A stretch of 64,000 nucleotides of DNA from DASWJZ01 sp963805325 (GTDB lineage Bacteria; Pseudomonadota; Alphaproteobacteria; Rhizobiales; Afifellaceae). Made by a program: the position numbers and the translations under genes. A model generated the notes under the pieces. That model made no database searches. It was not told the DNA's origin and was given only the letters and a program-made list of their open reading frames with translations. The stretch is from NCBI GenBank assembly GCA_963805325.1, contig CAWDTS010000016.1, positions 124,001 to 188,000 of the forward strand. Direction: 5' to 3'. The stretch's first letter is position 1; each line of letters starts with the position of its first letter. This document shows positions 39,627-48,453 of this stretch, in pieces.

Positions 39627-39712
39627 TGTTACGTGCGCCATCATATTCGTTACGAATGCCATTGACAATGCTACTCTGTGCATCCATATACGTTACGACG
39701 GTAACGGATTTG
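39627..39712 (+). promoter_or_regulatory. Transposase promoter with GTTACG operator repeats
   Basis: TTGACA (39662-39667), 17 bases, CATATA (39685-39690): a near-consensus sigma-70 promoter. Directly after the -10 lies CGTTAC-GACG-GTAACG (39691-39706), a perfect 6-bp inverted repeat. Two more GTTACG copies occur upstream, at 39628-39633 and inside ATTCG-TTA-CGAAT (39645-39657). The region is shared with the divergent DUF6471 gene. Confidence 0.6.
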
Positions 39713-40320
39713 ATGGCAATGGCACAGCACTTCCTCCTTTCAGGCAAGGCTCGCACCCTCTCTCTGCGGGACATCTACAAGGGTGGCGAGGATGTGGCTT
39801 ACGAGATGTTCTTGAAGCTCCGCTGGCCCGAAACGGGCGGTGAGCCGGTGTGTCCGAAGTGCGGGTGCCTGGACGCCTACAAGATCACCACGCGCCGTCG
39901 CTTCAAGTGCGCCGCCTGCGGCGTCCAGTTCTCGGCAACCTCGGGGACGATCCTTCATTCCCGCAAGCTGAGCTACGTCGATTTGCTCGCTGCGATCTGC
40001 CTTGTCGCCAATGCGGCCAAGGGGCTTTCGGCTCTCCAGCTTGCTCGCGATCTCGGGATCAATCCGAAGTCGGCATTCATCTTGGCGCACAAGCTGAGAG
40101 AAGCGCTGGCGCGTGAGACGGCGGCTGAGAAGCTGGCCGGGGAAATCGAAGTGGATGGCGCGACTTCGAAGAGGCCATGTCCGCCCTGAGAACCGCAAGG
40201 AAGACCGGAAGGACCGCCGTGTACTTGCCGAGGAACCGTTCGGATAAGCGCCGCGTCGTGGTGACCATGCGTGCCCGTCAGGGACGCACTCTGACGGCAG
40301 TATTCAATTCGAGAGGATAG
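39713..40320 (+). pseudogene. IS1595-family (ISXO2-like) transposase, truncated and frameshifted
   Basis: ATG 39713, MAMAQHFLLSGKARTLSLRDIY. The zinc ribbon is CPKCGCLDAYKI ... FKCAACGVQFSATSGTILHSRKL. A helical middle part leads to LAGEIEVDGA, the start of the ISXO2 DDE domain. Frame is then lost at about 40160; HVRPENRKEDRKDRR and, after another shift at GG 40232-40233, RSDKRRVVVTMRARQGRTLTAVF continue it. The last third (about 100 residues, with the final acidic catalytic residues) is missing, replaced by an IS3 remnant. Confidence 0.88.
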
Positions 40321-41057
40321 GCGGTGCCGATGATCCGCCAGCGCGTCGCGGACGGCTCGTATCACGGCGCTTGCCGACAGGGAGCTGGCCAGGATGGGAG
40401 AGCCGGCGGTAAACCACAAGCGCATGAACCGCATCATGCGGCAGAACGACATGCTGCTCGCCCGGCACACGGGTCGCAGAACTGGCGGCGTCCACGATGG
40501 CAAGGTGGTCGTCATGCGCTCGAACCTCCGCTGGTGCTCGCACGGCTTCGAGATCACCTGCTGGAACAGCGACATCGTCCGTGTCGCCTTCATCATCGAT
40601 GCCCAAGACCGTGAGATCATCGCCTGGCACGCGGTCGCAGGCTCGGGCATCGGCGGCAGCATGGTCAGTGACCTGATGCTCGAGGCCGTCGAGACACGCT
40701 TCGCAGCCTTGCGCGCTCCGAGCCCGCTCGAGTGGCTCACCGATAATGGCAGTGCCTACACGGCCAGGGAGACGCGGGATTTCGACGATGACGCTCAATC
40801 TCGTGCCCTGCTTCACTCCTGTGCAGAGCCCGCAATCGAACGGCATCTCAGAGAGCTTCGTCAAAACCTTCAAACGCGACTATGTTCGCATCAACGCCTT
40901 GCCGGATGCGCTGACCGCGCAGCGAAAGAAGGCAGGATGAGATGCGAGGACTACAATGACAACCATCCTCACTCCGGGCTCAAAATGCGTTCCCCGAGGG
41001 AGTTCATCCGAGCCCAAGCGCAATAGCCGACTGTCCGGTCAAACGGGGGCAACTCCA
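40321..41057 (+). mobile_element. IS3-family remnant (orfB fragment with right end)
   Basis: Degenerate orfB pieces in order: NHKRMNRIMRQNDMLLARHTG, RSNLRWCSHGFEITCWNSD, FIIDAQDREIIAWHAVAG, SPLEWLTDNGSAYTA, then in another frame PCFTPVQSPQSNGISESFVKTFKRDYVRIN and back to EDYNDNHPHSGLKMRSPREFI. The DDE residues (D in FIIDAQD, D in LTDNGS, E in ISESFVK) are recognisable. The right end reads TGTCCGGTCAAACGGGGGC and stops at CA 41056-41057. The orfA and left end are absent. Not active. Confidence 0.85.
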
Positions 41058-41397
41058 CAACTATCGATGATTGCACTATCCCTGGGTCAGTCCCGAGGTC
41101 CAGTAAATGTGCCAAAGCTTCTGCATATGCTAGCGGAATCTTGTTCCTTCCGCCCGCTTCTTCTGCATGAACGCCAACGACCCTCGCGTCTCGCGTCGCC
41201 ACTATGCCGCGAACCTTGTCAACGGCGGTGTCGTTGATAAGGTCATAGACCAAAGATAGGGCAGCCTCATTGCTTAGACCATCTTTGGCCGCGCGGTAGG
41301 CGGGGTGATCGCGCATCTCACGATAATGAACATGCGACACGATGTCGGGAAAATCGTCACGCCAACATGTTCGTGCGGGAGCCGGAAATCTGACCAT
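41058..41397 (-). pseudogene. Phosphoribosyltransferase-like cargo protein, 3' truncated
   Basis: Reads FPDIVSHVHYREMRDHPAYRAAKDG, NEAALSLVYDLINDTAVDKVRGIV, RVVGVHAEEAGGRNKIPLAYAEALAHLLDLGTDPGIVQSSI, then runs into the IS3 remnant at 41057. The portion after the IVQSSI segment is IS sequence read antisense. It resembles the N-terminal half of small PRTase-like proteins in which HAEEAGGRNKIP precedes the PRPP loop; the loop itself would have been in the lost part. Family call from memory of such proteins, moderately sure. Confidence 0.6.
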
Positions 41398-41450
41398 ACT
41401 CGATTTGCAAGTTGCACCTTTCGCAACTAATGCTGGCTACAACCGCTGCG

Positions 41451-41915
41451 TCAATCATTACGAGATACTACTCTCCACCGCCTCGGCCGCCCTTCATCTG
41501 GCTCTACGGTCTTTCCCCGGTTGTTCTGGAGCGACTTATCCACCGCTCCGAACATGCGCCGCCGTTCTTCGCGGGACGGCTCCGTAACGCCCTTGGAAGC
41601 CAGCAGCGCCATGCCGATCTCATCAGCCGTCATCGGCCCCGGCGCGGCTCTCAGAACGTCAAGCGCAGCACGGAAGATCGTGCCCCTGCGAAACAGCGGG
41701 TTCGGATTGTAGCGTCGCTTAGGTGCAATCCTGCGGGCTGAGAAGCCCGGCTCCAGCATCTTCAGCACCGCCTCTATGTGGATCATGTCATCGCGGAGTT
41801 GTTCGGCTTCAGCCTTGTTCTTCGTGATCCGATAGCCGAGTTCCGCGTGGAGCTTGATCAGGGCGTAGAGCGCTGGCTTGTGAGGCTGTGGGGGGTCACT
41901 TGCGTTTGGCAACAT
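41451..41915 (-). CDS. Cargo protein with winged-helix-like C-terminus
   Basis: 154 residues. Helical N-terminus (LYALIKLHAELGYRITKNKAEAEQLRDDMIHIEAVLKML), a basic linker (RRIAPKRRYNPNPLFRRG), then TIFRAALDVLRAAPGPMTADEIGMALLASKGV and a predicted wing ending GRPRRWRVV, which suggests DNA binding. I do not recognise the family. It lies between the truncated PRTase-like gene (54 bases away) and the right terminal repeat, on the same strand. Confidence 0.65.
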   Translation of the reverse strand: MLPNASDPPQPHKPALYALIKLHAELGYRITKNKAEAEQLRDDMIHIEAVLKMLEPGFSARRIAPKRRYNPNPLFRRGTIFRAALDVLRAAPGPMTADEIGMALLASKGVTEPSREERRRMFGAVDKSLQNNRGKTVEPDEGRPRRWRVVSRND

Positions 41916-41959
41916 GCCAACAAGCCTAGTTGTGGACGGCGAGCCGCGCCTTTAGATTG

Positions 41960-41984
41960 TTGGTGCATCTGCGCCCGAATGCCG
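41960..41984 (-). repeat. Right terminal inverted repeat of the element
   Basis: TTGGTGCATCTGCGCC... ending GAATGCCG, the exact reverse complement of 37303-37327. Confidence 0.92.
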
Positions 41985-41992
41985 GGGCCGGC
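41985..41992. repeat. Target site duplication, right copy
   Basis: GGGCCGGC directly after the right terminal repeat and identical to 37295-37302. Confidence 0.9.
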
Positions 41993-43033
41993 GACCTATC
42001 GCGGGCTGATCAGCCATTTCGGCTCGGCCCAGGCGGCTCTGGACGCGCTGCCCGAGCCTTTCCCGCCGCGGCGGGGCATCGCGGCATCCGCGCATCGCCA
42101 GCCTGGCCGAGGCCGAGGACGAGATGGCGGCGATGCAGCGGCTTGGCGCGACGTTCGTCGGCATCGGCGAGCCGCTCTACCCACCCTGGTTGAGGCACGG
42201 GGACGCCGCGCCACCACTGATCGCCGTGCTTGGCGCCGTGCGCCACCTGACGTCGCCCGCCGTTGCCATCGTCGGTGCGCGCAACGCCTCCACGGCCGGG
42301 CGCAAGATGGCGGCAGTCCTTGCAAGGGGCCTCGGCAGGGCCGACCTTGTCGTCGTGTCCGGCCTGGCCCGCGGCATCGACGCGGCGGCGCACGAGGCCG
42401 CATTGTCGGCCGGAACGATCGCAATCTTCGCCGGCGGGATCGACACGGTCTATCCGCGCGAGAACGAGGAACTCTTTCGCCGCATCGTTGAATCCGGCGG
42501 ATGCGGGATCAGCGAGATGCGGTTCGGCTGGGAGCCGCGAGCGCGGGATTTTCCGCGCCGCAACCGCATCATCGCGGCGATGGCGCTTGCGACGGTCGTG
42601 GTCGAAGCCGCCGAGCGCTCGGGCTCGCTGATCACCGCCCGCCTCGCACTCGAACAGAATTCGCGAGGTCCTGGCCGTGCCCGGATCACCGCTCGACCCG
42701 CGCGCCGCGGGCGCCAACAATTTGATCAAGCAGGGCGCGCGCGTCGTGACCGAAGCAGCCGATGTCATCGAAGCCGTGACTCCGATGCTCGCCCACCTCC
42801 CCGAGCCGCCGCATGGCGCGGTCAGGGCGCCGCCCGCGGCGGAACCGGCATCCGATCCTGACGACAGCGAACGCGCGCGTGTCGTGGAGGCGCTCGGCCC
42901 GACCCCCGTCGAGATCGACGAGATCATCCGCTTCACGCGCCTTTCGGCGCGCACTGTCCTCGTCGTGCTTCTGGAGCTTGACGTCGCCGGGAGGATCGAG
43001 CGTCACTCCGGACAGCGGGTATCTTTGCGTTGA
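41985..43033 (+). pseudogene. dprA: dprA, 3' part with two frameshifts
   Basis: Continues DprA from the element: GPATYRGLISHFGSAQAALDALPE, then after a one-base shift at CCC 42062-42064 RHPRIASLAEAEDEMAAM, VAIVGARNASTAGRKMA, VVSGLARGIDAAAHEAAL, PRRNRIIAAMAL and GSLITARLALEQ. A second shift at TT 42660-42661 continues EVLAVPGSPLDPRAAGANNLIKQGA and a C-terminal winged-helix part ending SLR. Corrected and rejoined with the 5' part the protein is 375 residues, a normal DprA. The Rossmann fold is complete; the gene is nevertheless dead through the insertion. Confidence 0.88.
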
Positions 43034-43041
43034 ACGCCTGC

Positions 43042-43266
43042 TCAGCCGCTCGCGATGGCCGGGCCATCGCCGGCCCCCCGTTCCCTGCCGGCCCCGCCGG
43101 CCTCACGCCAAGCCTCGAGGACGACCATATCGATCAGATACGCCAGAAGCCCGAATTCGTTGGCATTCGCGATCCGCGCCAGGCGGCTCGCATCGAGGGC
43201 AATATGCTCTGCGGCCTTGGCCCTCGCACCGAGAGGCGATTCGCCGCTGTTCTCTTGAGAATTCAT
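43042..43266 (-). CDS. Small conserved-looking protein, unknown
   Basis: 74 residues: MNSQENSGESPLGARAKAAEHIALDASRLARIANANEFGLLAYLIDMVVLEAWREA, then a Gly/Arg-rich tail. The composition (helical, Asn-Glu-Phe-Gly-Leu-Leu-Ala-Tyr-Leu-Ile-Asp) looks like real protein rather than a shadow frame. It is antisense to nothing and lies between dprA and topA on the opposite strand. No function. Confidence 0.5.
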   Translation of the reverse strand: MNSQENSGESPLGARAKAAEHIALDASRLARIANANEFGLLAYLIDMVVLEAWREAGGAGRERGAGDGPAIASG

Positions 43267-43487
43267 AGCACTCGCACGTATTGCTACACGTTCTATAGTT
43301 GAAGTCTATTTTATAAACAACCATCGCGCGCACCTGTTTCAGGCGCGGAAATGCGGTCTTTCGCAGCACCCGTCGCCGGCCCGACTTTACCGCGGGGGGT
43401 TGACCCCGGCGGGCGCGCCATCCAATTGACCCGAGCAATCGGCGGCCGTGAGAGCGCCGGAGGCGGCGGAGTTTTTCGGAGTTTTTC
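43267..43487. other. AT-rich intergenic region before topA
   Basis: 221 bases without a gene. The first 50 bases (TATAGTT, TATTTTATAAAC) are markedly AT-rich compared with the surroundings and may hold promoters of topA and of the small minus-strand gene. A hairpin, CGCGCACCTG/CAGGCGCG, lies near 43326-43347. No confident -35/-10 pair could be assigned. Confidence 0.35.
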
Positions 43488-46091
43488 ATGGACGTCGTGA
43501 TTGTCGAATTGCCGGCTAAGGCTAAGACGATCAACAAATATCTCGGTTCTGGCTACGAGGTTTTGGCCTCGTACGGACACGTACGCGACCTGCCCCCGAA
43601 GGACGGCTCGGTGCGCCCCGACCAGGACTTCGAGATGGATTGGGAGGTCGATCCGAAGTCGAAAAAGCGGCTCGCGGACATCGCCGCCGCCGTGAAACGC
43701 GCCGACCGCGTGATCCTCGCAACCGACCCTGACCGCGAGGGCGAAGCCATCTCCTGGCACGTCCTGCAAGTCCTGAATGCCAAGAACGCGCTTCGCGGCA
43801 AACAGGTGGAGCGCGTCGTCTTCAACGCCGTGACCAAGCAGGCCGTGCAGGAAGCGATGCGCCATCCGCGCGCCATCGACGAGCCTCTGGTCGACGCCTA
43901 CCTGGCGCGGCGCGCGCTCGACTACCTTGTCGGCTTTACGCTGTCGCCGGTGCTGTGGCGGAAGCTCCCGGGCGCCCGCTCGGCCGGTCGCGTGCAGTCT
44001 GTCGCGCTGCGTCTCGTCTGCGACCGCGAAGCGGAAATCGAGCGCTTCCGCCCGCAGGAATACTGGTCCGTCGTCGCGACGCTGCACACGCTGCGCAACG
44101 AAGCTTTCACCGCGCGTCTGGCCGTGCTCGACGGAAAGAAGCTCGACCGGCTTGCGATCGGCAGCGGTGACGATGCGGGCGCCGCTAAGCGGCTGCTCGA
44201 AAGCGCCGCCTTCACCGTCGCCTCGGTCGAATCGAAGCCGCAGCGCCGCAACCCGCCTCCCCCCTTCATCACCTCCACGCTGCAACAGGAGGCGCAGCGC
44301 AAATTGGGCTTCGACGCCGGTCACACCATGCGCGTGGCGCAGCGCCTCTACGAGGGCGTGGACGTGGGAGGCGAGGCCGTAGGTCTCATCACCTACATGC
44401 GCACCGACGGCTTCGATATCGCGCCCGAGGCGCTTTCCGCGACGCGCCGAGTGATCGAAAGCGAATACGGCGCCCGCTACATGCCCGACGCGCCACGACG
44501 CTACACCTCGAAGGTCAAGAACGCGCAGGAGGCGCACGAGGCGATCCGCCCGACCGACCTCGCGCGGCTCCCAGCCGACGTAACCCGCTTCCTCGATTCC
44601 GATCAGGCGCGCCTCTACGAGTTGATCTGGAAGCGCACGATCGCCAGCCAGATGGCGTCCGCCGAGCTTGAGCGCACCACCATTGAGATCGACGCGGTCG
44701 CGCCCTCCGGGAAGGCCGGCCTCCGCGCAACCGGCACCGTCATCCGATTCGACGGCTTCCTGACGCTTTATCAGGAAGGCCGCGACGACGAGGACGACGA
44801 GGAAGGCGGCCGGCTCCCGGCCATGACCGCCGGCGAGGGCCTGACGCGCGAGAAGATCGACGCGACGCAGCACTTCACCGAGCCGCCGCCGCGCTACACC
44901 GAAGCCTCGCTCATCAAGAAGATGGAAGAGCTCGGCATCGGTCGCCCCTCGACCTACGCCTCCACGATGGAGACGCTCAGGAAGCGCGAGTATGTCCGCC
45001 TCGACCGCAAGCGCCTCGTGCCGGAGGATAAGGGCCGTATCGTCACGGCGTTCCTGGAAGACTTCTTCAAGCGCTACGTGGAATTCGACTTCACGGCCGA
45101 CCTTGAAGAGAAGCTCGATCTGATCTCCTCAGGCGAGCTTTCCTGGAAGGAGGTGCTGCGCGATTTCTGGCGCGACTTCGCGGTGAACATCACGCAAGCC
45201 AGCGAGATCAGCCGCTCGGAGGTGATCGAAGCGCTGAACGGGCTTCTCGCCGACCATCTCTTTCCGCAGCGCTCCGACGGAGGCGACCCGCGTGAGTGCC
45301 CCTCCTGCAAGGCTGGAAAGCTTTCGCTGAAGCTTGGGAAATTCGGCGCCTTCATCGGCTGCTCCAATTATCCGGAGTGCCGCTACACGCGGCAGCTCGG
45401 CATGAGCGGTGACGAAGCCGCAGCCGTCGCAACCGTGTCGCCGGAAGGGACGACGCTTGGCGACGACCCCAAATCCGGTCTGCCCGTATTGCTGCGCAAC
45501 GGCCGCTTCGGCCCGTATATCCAGCTCGGCCCGGATCCGGAGAAGGGCGGCGAGAAGCCGAAGCGTGCCAGCATCCCGAAAGGCTGGGCGATCGATCAGA
45601 TCGACCTTGAGGCGGCGCTGAAACTGCTGTCGCTGCCGCGCGAGATTGGCATCCATCCTGAGACCAACTCACGCATCGTGGCGGGCATCGGCCGCTACGG
45701 CCCCTTCGTGGAAAACGCCGGCAAATACGCCAACCTCGACTCCGTCGACGAGGTGTTCACCGTCGGCGCCAACCGGGCGATCTCGCTTCTCGCCGAAAAG
45801 AAGAGCGGGCGCGGGCGCGCAACGCCCGCCGCGTTGAAGGAGCTTGGCGAGCATCCCTCCGGCGGCGGTGCGATCACCGTGCGCTCGGGGCGCTACGGGC
45901 CTTACGTGAATCATGGCAAGGTGAACGCCACGCTTCCACGGGCCGTCAAGCCTGAGGACGTGACGCTTGAGCAGGCGGTCGAGCTTCTCGCCGAGAGGGC
46001 AGGCCGCGCGCCGGCGAAGAAGGCAGCACCGAAGGGGCGCAAGGCGCCCGCCAAGAAGCCGCGCGCCAAGTCCAAGGCGGCGGTCGAATAG
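43488..46091 (+). CDS. topA: DNA topoisomerase I
   Basis: Relaxes negative supercoils. 867 residues. The TOPRIM domain begins DVVIVELPAKAKTINKYLGSG, with the acidic cluster in ILATDPDREGEAISWHV; the otherwise usual ESPAKAK is ELPAKAK. The nucleophile is Tyr303 in GLITYMRTDGFDIA. Other pieces: SAGRVQSVALRLVC, HEAIRPTDLARLP, IGRPSTYASTMETL. A zinc ribbon CPSCKAGKLSLKLGKFGAFIGCSNYPEC and several topoisomerase repeat segments follow, ending in a Lys/Ala-rich basic tail. Sits ahead of rnr in the conserved dprA-topA-rnr order. Confidence 0.96.
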   Translation: MDVVIVELPAKAKTINKYLGSGYEVLASYGHVRDLPPKDGSVRPDQDFEMDWEVDPKSKKRLADIAAAVKRADRVILATDPDREGEAISWHVLQVLNAKNALRGKQVERVVFNAVTKQAVQEAMRHPRAIDEPLVDAYLARRALDYLVGFTLSPVLWRKLPGARSAGRVQSVALRLVCDREAEIERFRPQEYWSVVATLHTLRNEAFTARLAVLDGKKLDRLAIGSGDDAGAAKRLLESAAFTVASVESKPQRRNPPPPFITSTLQQEAQRKLGFDAGHTMRVAQRLYEGVDVGGEAVGLITYMRTDGFDIAPEALSATRRVIESEYGARYMPDAPRRYTSKVKNAQEAHEAIRPTDLARLPADVTRFLDSDQARLYELIWKRTIASQMASAELERTTIEIDAVAPSGKAGLRATGTVIRFDGFLTLYQEGRDDEDDEEGGRLPAMTAGEGLTREKIDATQHFTEPPPRYTEASLIKKMEELGIGRPSTYASTMETLRKREYVRLDRKRLVPEDKGRIVTAFLEDFFKRYVEFDFTADLEEKLDLISSGELSWKEVLRDFWRDFAVNITQASEISRSEVIEALNGLLADHLFPQRSDGGDPRECPSCKAGKLSLKLGKFGAFIGCSNYPECRYTRQLGMSGDEAAAVATVSPEGTTLGDDPKSGLPVLLRNGRFGPYIQLGPDPEKGGEKPKRASIPKGWAIDQIDLEAALKLLSLPREIGIHPETNSRIVAGIGRYGPFVENAGKYANLDSVDEVFTVGANRAISLLAEKKSGRGRATPAALKELGEHPSGGGAITVRSGRYGPYVNHGKVNATLPRAVKPEDVTLEQAVELLAERAGRAPAKKAAPKGRKAPAKKPRAKSKAAVE

Positions 46092-46098
46092 GACCGAA

Positions 46099-48355
46099 TT
46101 GCCGCAAAGGCCCAAAGAGAAATCGAAGCCCGAGCTTCCGAGCCGCGAGGCAATCCTCGAATTCGTGGCCGAGCGCTCCGGCAAGGCCGACAAGCGCGAC
46201 ATCGCACGCGCCTTCGGGCTTTCCGGTGGGCAGAAGATCGCGTTGAAACGTATCCTGCGCGAAATGACCGACGAAGGGCTGATCGAAAGCCGCCGCAAGC
46301 ATCTGCATCGGCCCGGCGACCTTCCCTCCGTCACTGTGCTCGTCGTCGAAGGCATCGATGACGAAGGCGAGCCGATCGGCGTTCCGGTCGAGTGGGACGA
46401 GGAATGGGGAGACGCCCCGCGCATCGTCATCGCCCCGGAGGGAAAAAGCGGACGCCATCGCGCGCCGGGCATCGGCGACCGCGTGCTGGCGCGGCTGACG
46501 CCTGATCCTGAGACCGGCGGTTTTTCCGGGCGCGTCATCCGCGTGCTTGAGCGGCCGCCGCGGGCCGCGCTCGGAATCTATCGCGAGCGCGACGGCAAAT
46601 CCCGCATCGTGCCCATCGCCCGCCGCGACGCGGAACTCGTCGTATCGCGCGAAGCCGCGAAAGGCGCCCGCGACGGCGAGCTGGTCTCCGTCGAGGTCGC
46701 AAAAGGCGGACGCCTCGGCCTGCCGACCGGTCGCGTCATCGAGCGCCTCGGCGATGTCTCGAGCGAGAAGGCTGTCAGCCTGATCGCGCTCGAAGAGCAC
46801 GGCGTCCCGCACATCTTTCCACGCGCCGTGATCGAGGCGGCGGATGCGGCGCACGCCGCCGACATGACACATCGCGAGGACTGGCGCGACCTGCCGCTCG
46901 TCACCATCGACCCGGCCGACGCGCGCGATCATGACGACGCGGTCCACGCAGCGCCCGATCCCGAACATCCCAACGGCTTCATCGTCACCGTCGCGATCGC
47001 CGACGTCGCGTGGTACGTGCGCCCGGGCTCGGACCTCGACCGTGAGGCGGTGAAGCGCGGCAACTCCGTCTACTTCCCCGGCCGCGTCGTCCCGATGCTG
47101 CCGGAACGCATCTCGAACGACCTCTGTTCGCTCCGCGAAGGCGAGGCGCGCCCCGCACTTGCCGTCCGCATGCGCATCTCCGCCGACGGCAAGAAGCACG
47201 GCCAGAGCTTCCACAGAGTCATGATGCGCTCGGCCGCAAAGCTCGCTTACGACGAGGCGCAGGCCGCGATCGACGGCAACCCGAACGGCAAGACCGCGCC
47301 CCTCCTCGATCCGCTACTCAAGCCGCTCTGGGCAGCCTACGCCGCGCTCTCCCGCGCGCGCGACCAGCGTGAGCCGCTCGCCATCGACCTTCCCGAGCGC
47401 AAGGTGCTTCTGCGCGACGACGGATCGGTCGACCGCATTGCCGTGCCGCCGCGGCTTGAGGCGCATCGGCTGATCGAAGAATTCATGATCCAGGCGAATG
47501 TCGCCGCCGCCGAGATGCTCGAGGCCAAGAAAAGCCCCGTCGTTTATCGCATCCACGACGAGCCGGCGTTTGAGAAACTGGAGGCGCTTCGCGACTTCCT
47601 CGGCTCGCTCGACATGAGCTTCCCGAAGGCAGGAAATCTTCGGCCGAGCCAGTTCAACCGCGTCCTCTCCCGCGTCGCCGGCACGCCGAACGCGCTGCTC
47701 GTCAACGAGGTGATCCTCCGCTCGCAGAGCCAAGCTGAATACGCGATCCAGAACATCGGACATTTCGGGCTGAACCTTCGCCGCTATGTTCACTTCACCT
47801 CGCCGATCCGTCGCTACGCCGACCTCCTCGTGCACCGCGCGCTGATCACCGCGCTGTCGCTCGGCCCCGGAGGGCTTCGCGCCGCAGACGAGAAGACTTC
47901 TCGAGCGCGTCGCCGGAGAGATCTCGGTCGCCGAGCGCCGCGCCATGGCGGCCGAGCGCGACACCGTCGACCGGTTGATCGCATTCTGGCTCGCCGACCG
48001 CGTCGGCGCGCATTTCGACGGCCGCATTCGCGGCGTCACGCGCGCCGGGCTCTTCGTCGAACTGCAGGAGAGCGGTGCCGACGGCTTCGTGCCTATCTCG
48101 ACGATCGGCGAAGATTTCTACGAATATCAAGAGGCGCATCATCGCCTCGTCGGCCGCACGACCGGCGAAACCTTCCGGCTCGGCGACGCGGTCGAGGTCC
48201 GGCTGGTCGAAGCCCTCCCCTACGTCGGTAACCTCAGGCTGGAACTGATCCGCGAGGCACCTCACGCCGCCAGCCGCACGAAGCGCCCCGGCGAAGGGCC
48301 GCGAACCTCACGCCGCAAGCGCCGCGAAAACAAGAAGCGCCGCCGCGAGGGCTGA
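46099..48355 (+). pseudogene. rnr: Ribonuclease R with one +1 frameshift
   Basis: 3'-5' exoribonuclease that degrades structured RNA. TTG start at 46099 with AGGA five bases upstream. N-terminal helix-turn-helix-like domain (ILEFVAERSGKADKRDIARAFGL), cold-shock-type domains, then the RNB domain with VTIDPADARDHDDAVHA, the metal-binding acidic cluster, and YVHFTSPIRRYADLLVHRAL. The frame shifts at GGG 47872-47874 and continues as RRAMAAERDTVDRLIAF, then an S1 domain (DGRIRGVTRAGLFVEL ... ADGFVPIST) and a basic tail. Removing one base yields 751 residues, normal length. Sequencing error is a likely explanation. Confidence 0.88.
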
Positions 48356-48453
48356 CTTTCACGAGCAATCTGGCCAAAAGCGCCCACGGCTTGACTTCGC
48401 GCGCGCCAAAGGCCATTTCACCGGCAAATCTCGAACGCTCAGGAAATACCCCG

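Larger units (their letters stand above)
37303..41984. mobile_element. IS1595-type element with cargo genes, inserted in dprA
   Basis: A 4682-bp element bounded by perfect 25-bp terminal inverted repeats and an 8-bp target duplication, carrying an IS1595-family transposase (39713-40320). Cargo: a membrane/coiled-coil protein (split by an IS630), a DUF6471 HTH-like protein, a phosphoribosyltransferase-like protein (truncated) and a winged-helix-like protein. The cargo is visibly less GC-rich than the flanking genes, consistent with transfer. The transposase is broken, so the copy is probably fixed. Secondary insertions are described separately. Confidence 0.88.

Noticed and set aside
40321..41026. 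Functional IS3 transposase
   Set aside because: Frame shifts and missing orfA and left end; only an orfB remnant.
37303..41984. Composite transposon bounded by two copies of one IS
   Set aside because: The ends are simple 25-bp repeats, not IS copies; the IS630 and IS3 pieces are internal and unrelated to the ends.
43311..44873. 520-codon minus-strand frame opposite topA
   Set aside because: Antisense shadow of topA, no conserved motifs.
45967..46098. N-terminal extension of rnr into topA
   Set aside because: Arg/Ser/Pro-rich shadow of the topA tail; the TTG at 46099 with AGGA is adequate.
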